From the NCBI RefSeq assembly GCF_000787835.1, contig NZ_BBPP01000004.1:339203-375729 (forward strand): DNA of 36,527 bases, written 5' to 3'. The number at the start of each line of letters is the position of its first letter. Within the stretch, counting starts at the first letter, position 1. The translations under genes and the position numbers were made by a program. This DNA comes from Streptacidiphilus melanogenes. GTDB lineage: Bacteria; Actinomycetota; Actinomycetes; Streptomycetales; Streptomycetaceae. Positions 31,534-36,527 of the stretch are shown piece by piece. The notes below the pieces were generated by a model. The model searched no databases, was not told the origin of the DNA, and was given only the letters and a program-made list of their open reading frames with translations.

Positions 31534-31779
31534 CCATGCCCCCTCGGTCACCGCCGATGCCCGGTTGCGCTCTGACGCCGCTTGGTTACTGAACGGTAGG
31601 AGGGTGGAGCGGGGATCGGCATCCCCCGCGTGGCGGGGACATGCCAGCCATGCGGGGGATGTGCGGGACTCGTCGCCTTCCCACCGCTGCCTTCCGCGCT
31701 GCGTCATCGCGCAGCGGAACTGCCACTTAGCCCGCCGCAGTGAGCGTATGGGCGGAGGCCCGCGCACCGAGACTGATCG

Positions 31780-31800
31780 ATGTCGTCCTGCGGGCGACAT
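31780..31800. promoter_or_regulatory. Inverted repeat, operator candidate for the eCIS operon
   Basis: ATGTCG (31780-31785) and CGACAT (31795-31800) with nine bases between, 56 bases before the sheath GTG. LuxR-type proteins bind inverted repeats of this size; binding is not shown. Confidence 0.4.
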
Positions 31801-31806
31801 GTCAGC

Positions 31807-31826
31807 GATCGGTCCCGATCGGTCCC
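31807..31826. repeat. Tandem decamer repeat upstream of the sheath gene
   Basis: GATCGGTCCC occurs twice head to tail, 30 bases before the GTG at 31856. It could be a regulator or RNA feature. Confidence 0.55.
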
Positions 31827-31855
31827 GGCGGTTCTGAAGGAGGGGCAGAGGAACA

Positions 31856-33496
31856 GTGCCGACCTACCAATCCCCTGGCGTCTATGTCGAGGAAGTCTCC
31901 TCGGGCTCACGTCCCATCGAGGGTGTGGGCACCGCCATCTGCGCGTTCGTGGGCTTCACCGAACGCGGGATCCCCAACCGGCCGACGCTGGTGACCAACT
32001 GGACCCAGTACACGAAGGCCTTCGGCGGCTTCGTCGACGGCGCGCACCTCCCGCACTCCGTCTACGGCTACTTCCTCAACGGCGGCGGCCCCGCCTACGT
32101 GGTGCGCGTCGGCGCCACCGGCGACGAAGGAGAGGACGGAGCAGGCGGCGAAGGCGGTCGGCAGCAGTCCTCCGCCGACGTGCCCGCGGCCGCGTCGGGC
32201 GCCCCGGCCCGGGGCGAACTTCCCGCCGCGGCAGACGGCGACCGGCCCGCCGTGCGGGCCAGGGCGCTGGCCCCCGGGGAGGCGGGCAACGAGCTGAGCG
32301 TCGAGATCGCCGACGCGAGCGAGCCCGGCGAGGACCTGTTCAAGCTGGTCGTCCGACAGGGCGAGCGCGAGGCGGAGGTCTTCGACAACCTCTCGCTCCG
32401 GCGCGGACCGCGTCACGCCGCCACGGTCGTCAAGGAGTCCTCGACGCTCATCGTGCTGGAGGAGGTCAAGGGAGCCTCGGCGCTGGTGCCCGCAAAGGGG
32501 ACGCGCGTCGCGCTGACCGGCGGCGCCGCCGGGCCGGCCGGAGCCGCAGCCGCCGCGCCGAACGGCTCCGCGAGCCAGGACCTGGCCCGGATCACCCCGG
32601 CCGACTACGTCGGCGACACCGCGGACCGGACCGGCTTCGCCGGACTGGAGGCGGTCGAGAACGTGACCATGCTCTGCGTCCCCGACCTGATGGCGGCCTA
32701 CCAGCGCGGCGCGGTCGACCTCGACGGCGTCAAGGCCGTGCAGCTCGCGATGATCGCGCACTGCGAGCTGATGGCCGACCGGGTGGCGATCCTCGACGCA
32801 CCGCCCGGCCTGGGCGCCCAGCAGGTCCGGGAGTGGCGTGTGGACGTCGCCGGGTACGACTCCAAGTACGCGGCGCTGTACTGGCCCTGGATCAAGGTGA
32901 TGGACCCGGAGAAGGGGCGCCCGACGCTGCTGCCGCCCAGCGGACACGTCGCCGGGGTCTGGGCGCGCAGCGACGAGACCCGCGGCGTGCACAAGGCGCC
33001 CGCGAACGAGGTCCTGCGCGGCGTGATCGACCTGGAGACCACCATCACCCGCGGCGAGCACGACCAGCTCAATCCGGTGGCGGTCAACTGCATCCGGTCC
33101 TTCCCCGGCCAGGGCATCCGGGTCTGGGGCGCGCGGACGCTCTCCAGCGACCCCGAGTGGCGCTACCTGAACGTCCGACGGCTGTTCAACTTCGTGGAGA
33201 AGTCCATCCTCGACGGCACCAACTGGGTCGTGTTCGAGCCCAACGACCGCTTCCTGTGGGGCTCGGTGCGCCGCACCATCATGATGTTCCTGCGCCGGGT
33301 CTGGCGCAGCGGCGCGCTGTTCGGCAGCACGCCGGAGGAGGCCTTCTTCGTCAAGTGCGACGAGGAGAACAACCCTCCGGAGAACCGGGACGCCGGAATC
33401 CTCACCGTCGACGTGGGGATCGCGCCGGTCAAGCCGGCCGAGTTCATCGTCTTCCGGGTCTCGCAGTACTCACAGGGTGCGGCGCTGGAGGAGTGA
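31856..33496 (+). CDS. Contractile injection system sheath protein (phage tail sheath family)
   Basis: A 546-residue tail sheath protein. The N-terminus YQSPGVYVEEVSSGSRPIEGVGTAICAFVGFTERG is the sheath handshake region, and NGGGPAYVVRVGA and the C-terminal domain (QLNPVAVNCIRSFPGQGIRVWGARTL, FNFVEKSILDGTNWVVFEPND) are conserved in phage, pyocin and eCIS sheaths. A low-complexity insert (about residues 85-140, Ala/Gly/Glu-rich) follows the first domain. The sheath contracts to drive the inner tube. It is the first gene of the operon, with the tube genes next, matching the eCIS clusters of Streptomyces, which assemble inside the cell and affect development and cell death. Confidence 0.95.
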   Translation: MPTYQSPGVYVEEVSSGSRPIEGVGTAICAFVGFTERGIPNRPTLVTNWTQYTKAFGGFVDGAHLPHSVYGYFLNGGGPAYVVRVGATGDEGEDGAGGEGGRQQSSADVPAAASGAPARGELPAAADGDRPAVRARALAPGEAGNELSVEIADASEPGEDLFKLVVRQGEREAEVFDNLSLRRGPRHAATVVKESSTLIVLEEVKGASALVPAKGTRVALTGGAAGPAGAAAAAPNGSASQDLARITPADYVGDTADRTGFAGLEAVENVTMLCVPDLMAAYQRGAVDLDGVKAVQLAMIAHCELMADRVAILDAPPGLGAQQVREWRVDVAGYDSKYAALYWPWIKVMDPEKGRPTLLPPSGHVAGVWARSDETRGVHKAPANEVLRGVIDLETTITRGEHDQLNPVAVNCIRSFPGQGIRVWGARTLSSDPEWRYLNVRRLFNFVEKSILDGTNWVVFEPNDRFLWGSVRRTIMMFLRRVWRSGALFGSTPEEAFFVKCDEENNPPENRDAGILTVDVGIAPVKPAEFIVFRVSQYSQGAALEE

Positions 33497-33501
33497 GGCC
33501 G

Positions 33502-33990
33502 ATGTCGTCCGAGAACCACTCGATCGTCTCCGCACCGGCCTTCGTGATCTCCTCGAACATCCAGATCATGGGGTCCCCGCACAAGCTCGAAGGCCTGAGG
33601 TTCCAGGAACTCGCCGGCATCAACAGCGAGATCGGAATCGAGCAGTACGTGTCGGCGGGCGCGGGCGGCGTCTACCACAGCAAACAGTTCGGTCTGATCA
33701 AACCACCCTCGGTCACGCTCAAGCGCGGCACGGACAGCAGCCAGCTGTTGTGGAGGTGGCACCAGATGGCCGTCCTGGGCCGTCCCGACGCCCGGGCCCA
33801 GTACCTGAGCCTGGACATCTACGCGGCCGGGGCCGACGGGCGGGGCAAACCGTTGCTCAGCTACACCCTCTTCAACGCCTGGTGCGCGAAGATCAGCATC
33901 TCCTCCGCCCGTGCCGGCGAGGGCGTGGTCACCGAGGACGTCACCATCGCCTGCGACATGATCACCGCAGGCGACGGCAACAACGCGTGA
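33502..33990 (+). CDS. eCIS tail tube protein 1 (T4 gp19 family)
   Basis: A 162-residue tube protein of the T4 gp19 / Hcp-like family: FVISSNIQIMGSPHKLEGLRFQELAGINSEIGIEQY, then KPPSVTLKRGTDSSQLLWRWH and LFNAWCAKISISSA. It starts six bases after the sheath stop. Of the two tube proteins in the locus it is the more divergent and could form the tube end near the baseplate rather than the main shaft. Confidence 0.92.
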   Translation: MSSENHSIVSAPAFVISSNIQIMGSPHKLEGLRFQELAGINSEIGIEQYVSAGAGGVYHSKQFGLIKPPSVTLKRGTDSSQLLWRWHQMAVLGRPDARAQYLSLDIYAAGADGRGKPLLSYTLFNAWCAKISISSARAGEGVVTEDVTIACDMITAGDGNNA

Positions 33991-34053
33991 CGGCCCGGCA
34001 GGCCCGGCAGAACCAGCAAGTCGCTTACGTCCAGCAGAAGAAGGGGGCATCAG

Positions 34054-34521
34054 ATGGCGACAGCGGGCGGCAATCCGACCGTCATGAGCGCGTCGACGTT
34101 CGTCATCCAGGTGGACGGCATCCAGGTCGCCACGTTCAGTGAGCTGTCCGGGATCAACACCGAGGTCGAATCGGTGGAGTACATCAGCACCGGCCGCGAG
34201 GGCATCGTGCACACCAAGCAGTACGGCAAGACCAAGCCGCCGACCGTCACCCTCAAGCGCGGCCTGGACGCGCAGACCTACATGTGGTCCTGGCACCAGG
34301 CGGTGCTCCAGGGGGACCCGGCGGCCCGCAAGACCTGCTCGCTCCAGCTGTTCGCGGCGTCCGCGTCGCCCAAGGGCGGGCAGCCGATCATCACGTACGT
34401 CCTGGAGAACGCCTGGCCGTCGAAGCTGGAGATCGGCGGGATGAAGGCGGGCGCCACCGAGGTCGTGACCGAGACCGTCGTACTGCACTGCGACCAGATC
34501 CTCATGCAGCCCGCCGGATGA
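34054..34521 (+). CDS. eCIS tail tube protein 2 (T4 gp19 family)
   Basis: A 155-residue tube protein: TFVIQVDGIQVATFSELSGINTEVESVEYISTG, KPPTVTLKRGLDAQTYMWSWHQ, YVLENAWPSKLEIGG. It is a paralogue of the previous gene and closer to standard shaft proteins that stack as hexamers to make the inner tube. A 63-base gap with AAGAAGGGGG before the ATG separates it from the first tube gene. Its stop overlaps an ATG (ATGA) but the better start of the next gene is 15 bases downstream. Confidence 0.92.
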   Translation: MATAGGNPTVMSASTFVIQVDGIQVATFSELSGINTEVESVEYISTGREGIVHTKQYGKTKPPTVTLKRGLDAQTYMWSWHQAVLQGDPAARKTCSLQLFAASASPKGGQPIITYVLENAWPSKLEIGGMKAGATEVVTETVVLHCDQILMQPAG

Positions 34522-34535
34522 TCCACGGAGAGGCC

Positions 34536-34961
34536 ATGCCCACGCACCCGCCCGCCGCCGACCAGGACGGAAGCCCGCCCGACTCGATCGGGCTGACCAC
34601 CCGTTACCCGTTCGTCCTGCCCCGCGGCTATGTGGACGAGCAGGGGCGCGTGCACCGGGACGGCGTGATGCGCCTGGCCACCGCACGCGACGAGATCACC
34701 AGCCAGAGCGATCCGCGGGTCAGGCAGAACCCCGCCTACCTCAGCGTCGTGCTGCTGGCACGGACGCTGACACAGCTCGGCACCGCCCCCGGGGTGGACA
34801 CCCTCGTCATCGAGAACCTGTTCGCCTCCGACCTCGCGTTCCTGCAGGACCTGTACCGGCGGATCAACCAGGACGGGCACACCGAAGCCGACGTCAGCTG
34901 CCCTGCCTGCGGACACGGATTCGCGGTGGACATCGCCGGTGATGCCCCGGGGGAATCCTGA
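34536..34961 (+). CDS. eCIS tail-assembly protein (phage tail-assembly-like)
   Basis: A 141-residue soluble protein. Features: TRYPFVLPRGYVDEQGRVHRDGVMRLATARDEI, NPAYLSVVLLARTLTQLG, and a C-terminal CPACGH motif (one CxxC). This resembles the small protein found between tube and baseplate genes in phage-like injection systems, thought to help tail assembly; homologues often carry a second CxxC to make a zinc site, which I do not see here. ATG 34536 is used because GGAGAGG lies just upstream; ATG 34518, overlapping the tube stop, is an alternative. It ends inside the next gene (CTGA overlap). Confidence 0.8.
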   Translation: MPTHPPAADQDGSPPDSIGLTTRYPFVLPRGYVDEQGRVHRDGVMRLATARDEITSQSDPRVRQNPAYLSVVLLARTLTQLGTAPGVDTLVIENLFASDLAFLQDLYRRINQDGHTEADVSCPACGHGFAVDIAGDAPGES

Positions 34962-35149
34962 CGTACACGGCGGACCGCCTCTGGGAGGAGGCCGTGTACC
35001 TCGCTTACTACCTGCACTGGCCGCTGCGGGACATCCTCGACCTCGAACACCCGGTCCGGGCCCGGGTGATCCACGAGGTCGGCCGGATCCACGGACAGCT
35101 CGACGGCGCCGCGGCAGGACACACCCAGACCCACGAGTCCTGGCCCTGA
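34958..35149 (+). CDS. DUF6760 eCIS protein with apparent CTG start
   Basis: A 63-residue protein reading LTYTADRLWEEAVYLAYYLH followed by WPLRDILDLEHPVRARVIHEV, the DUF6760 pattern found in eCIS operons. The frame has a stop at 34940-34942 and no ATG, GTG or TTG before the conserved region, so initiation is most likely at CTG 34958, which overlaps the preceding stop as CTGA and has GGGGGA close upstream. An in-frame GTG within GAGGAGGCCGTG would remove about a dozen conserved residues. Its role in the particle is not established; its position suggests a baseplate or assembly part. Confidence 0.78.
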   Translation: MTYTADRLWEEAVYLAYYLHWPLRDILDLEHPVRARVIHEVGRIHGQLDGAAAGHTQTHESWP

Positions 35150-35167
35150 CGGAGGGGAGGAGACGCG

Positions 35168-36527
35168 ATGCGCTGGCTGCCTCCACGGCTGCGCAGGCGG
35201 ACCCGCGACGCGCGAACGGACGCCGCGAGCACGGACGTCACGCGCACGGACGTCGCGAGCACCGACGTCGCGAGCACCGACGACGCGCTGCCCGGCCTCG
35301 GCCTGCTGCCGCCCGGCCCCGGTCCGGCGCACTGGCGGCGACTGCCGCCTCTCGTCGCGACCGTCCGGTCGCCCGCGCTGACCTCCGCCGCCACGTTGGG
35401 CGTGCTGGCGGCGGAGCGGACCGCGCCGCTGATCCAGGCCCCGCGCCACCCGCGTGCTGCTCCCGCCCGGCAGGCAAGTGACAGCACGTCGGAGGCGCCG
35501 GCACCGGTCACCGGGCGGGTGACGGGACTGGTCACCGCGCTCGCAGAGACGCCGCAGCGGGAGGCGCACCCGACACCCCCGCGGGTGCGCACACCCCGGC
35601 ACGCGACCCCACCGGCCCCCACCCCGGCCGAACCCCTGCTGTCGCCGCGCGTCCTGGCGTCGGCCGGGCCACGGCGCAATCTGGTCCGGGCCGTCGACGA
35701 GTACGTGGGCGACCCCACGCGCGATCCCGCGCCGTACACCTCCTCGGCCTGGCTGCGCATGCTGGAGTCCTACCGCCCGCCGTGGGCCGCCGGGGCCCCG
35801 GCCGAGACCACGGCCATGCCGGGGGACGGACTGCCGCCGCTGTCCGAGGACGGACCCTCCCGGACGACGAGCACCGCCGTCGTCGAACCGCCGCGACCCG
35901 CCGCCGACCCCCCAGCGGTGACGCCGCGAGCGCCGCGGCGCGCCTCCCTCGCCGAGAGCCGACGGCTCGGCCTGGGCAACCCCCTCCGGCCGCTTCGCCG
36001 CCCCACCGGGGACACGCAGCCGGATCCGCAGATCGGCCTTTTCGGCGACGCCGAGGACCATGCAGAGGCTCAGGACGAGCCGATCGAGCCCGGACCGCCG
36101 GTGGCGACCGCTGCCGAGCCCCCTTCGGCAACGGCAGTTGACGATGCGTCGGTGCCCGCCGCACCGCGGCAGGCAGCGACGCCGGCGCCCGGCAGCGTGT
36201 CGGCGGCGGGGCCCCGCGCCCCACGGCAGGCGCCGACCCGGGAGCGCAGCCGCGCGGCTTCGGCGGGGCAGGCCGCCGACCGGCCGATGGACCGGCCCGC
36301 GACGGAGGCGACGGCACCGTCCCAGCCACGCCCGCAGACAGCGGACGCGGCGGAGCCGCTCGCGCCGGCCCTGGTGGCCCCGCCCGAGGCGATGTACGCG
36401 CAGCCGCTGGCGCACCCCCAGGCCGACCCCCGACCGGACCGCGCGCCCACGGAACCCGAGTTGCCGTCCCGTAAGGATGCCGCCCGGGGATCGGGTGCGG
36501 CGGTCCCTCCGTCCCCCCCGTCTACCG
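35168..36527 (+). CDS. Long Pro/Ala/Arg-rich eCIS-locus protein, 3' end outside window
   Basis: From ATG 35168 (GGAGGAG upstream) the frame stays open to the right edge, at least 453 residues. It is basic at the N-terminus (MRWLPPRLRRRTRDAR), then has a five-unit 15-base repeat giving TDVAS-like pentapeptides (about residues 17-41), and is mostly Pro/Ala/Thr-rich and probably disordered. A more ordered island lies near residues 168-200 (RNLVRAVDEYVGD, SAWLRMLESYRPPW). There is no signal peptide or membrane segment. Its place after DUF6760 in the eCIS operon suggests a structural, tape-measure-like or cargo role; I recognise no family. The C-terminus is not visible. Confidence 0.65.
   Translation, partial: MRWLPPRLRRRTRDARTDAASTDVTRTDVASTDVASTDDALPGLGLLPPGPGPAHWRRLPPLVATVRSPALTSAATLGVLAAERTAPLIQAPRHPRAAPARQASDSTSEAPAPVTGRVTGLVTALAETPQREAHPTPPRVRTPRHATPPAPTPAEPLLSPRVLASAGPRRNLVRAVDEYVGDPTRDPAPYTSSAWLRMLESYRPPWAAGAPAETTAMPGDGLPPLSEDGPSRTTSTAVVEPPRPAADPPAVTPRAPRRASLAESRRLGLGNPLRPLRRPTGDTQPDPQIGLFGDAEDHAEAQDEPIEPGPPVATAAEPPSATAVDDASVPAAPRQAATPAPGSVSAAGPRAPRQAPTRERSRAASAGQAADRPMDRPATEATAPSQPRPQTADAAEPLAPALVAPPEAMYAQPLAHPQADPRPDRAPTEPELPSRKDAARGSGAAVPPSPPST
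35216..35290 (+). repeat. Five-unit 15-bp tandem repeat inside the Pro/Ala-rich gene
   Basis: Units 35216-35230, 35231-35245, 35246-35260, 35261-35275 and 35276-35290 share the form AC(G/C)GACG(T/C)CGCGAGC and encode TDVAS-like pentapeptides. Being a multiple of three, repeat number can change without a frameshift. Confidence 0.85.

Larger units (their letters stand above)
31534..31855. other. Divergent control region between LuxR regulator and sheath gene
   Basis: 322 bases holding the promoters of the regulator and the injection-system operon. Toward the sheath it contains the inverted repeat ATGTCG-N9-CGACAT (31780-31800) and two tandem GATCGGTCCC units (31807-31826). No clear -35/-10 pair is recognised. 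A GAAGGAGGGG tract (31837-31844) and AGAGGA (31847-31852) precede the sheath GTG. Confidence 0.5.

Noticed and set aside
31534-31800. N-terminal extension of the LuxR regulator to 31800
   Set aside because: The added residues show no ATPase or other domain and cover the control region; the GTG at 31533 has a good ribosome site.
35216-35290. CRISPR-like repeats
   Set aside because: The 15-base units are contiguous without spacers and lie in an open coding frame.
1-36527. Mobile element or prophage boundaries around the eCIS genes
   Set aside because: No integrase, transposase, tRNA or terminal repeat is visible; sheath and tube genes fit an eCIS operon rather than a prophage.

Overview
The window is high-GC DNA with frequent GTG starts, leaderless-type promoters, twin-arginine and lipoprotein signals, LacI-controlled sugar ABC importers and DasR-like operators. 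All of this points to a Streptomyces-like actinomycete (Streptomyces, Kitasatospora or Streptacidiphilus). There are no rRNA or tRNA genes, no insertion sequence and no CRISPR array.

Region 1 (1-3123) is a lipid/polyketide locus. A UbiA-type prenyltransferase, cut by the left edge, is divergent from a three-gene operon: type III polyketide synthase, isoprenylcysteine-methyltransferase-like protein and FAD monooxygenase. This is the layout of the srsABC phenolic-lipid operon. Region 2 (3145-5430, minus strand) is a compact operon of unknown function: a Tat-exported His-rich small protein, a DUF4331 protein and a second His-rich small protein. Strong hairpins lie in both intercistronic gaps.

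Region 3 (5733-14749) is a sugar locus. A LacI repressor and an AldO-type alditol oxidase run leftwards. A lipoprotein sugar-binding protein, two permeases, a GH3 glycosidase and an acetyl-xylan-esterase-like hydrolase run rightwards. A clear -35/-10 promoter and operator-like repeats lie between them. No ATPase is encoded, which fits use of a shared MsiK-type ATPase. A large secreted multidomain protein (14736-16502) converges on the esterase.

Region 4 (16807-22109) is a second importer with a UgpB-like binding protein, followed tightly by a HAD phosphatase and an MBL-fold hydrolase and closed by a strong terminator. This is a candidate uncharacterised scavenging pathway. Region 5 (22164-29610) is mixed: a Cys-rich protein, a GNAT, a MOSC protein, a secreted lamin-tail/propeller protein behind a PHO-box-like repeat, a GH20 hexosaminidase behind two DasR (dre) sites, and an unusual GNAT-AAA+ ATPase fusion.

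Region 6 (29689-36527) is the start of an extracellular contractile injection system (eCIS). A LuxR-type regulator without the usual ATPase domain is divergent from sheath, two tube proteins, an assembly protein, a DUF6760 protein that appears to use a CTG start, and a long Pro/Ala-rich protein cut by the right edge. Baseplate, spike, AAA and cargo genes would lie beyond the window.
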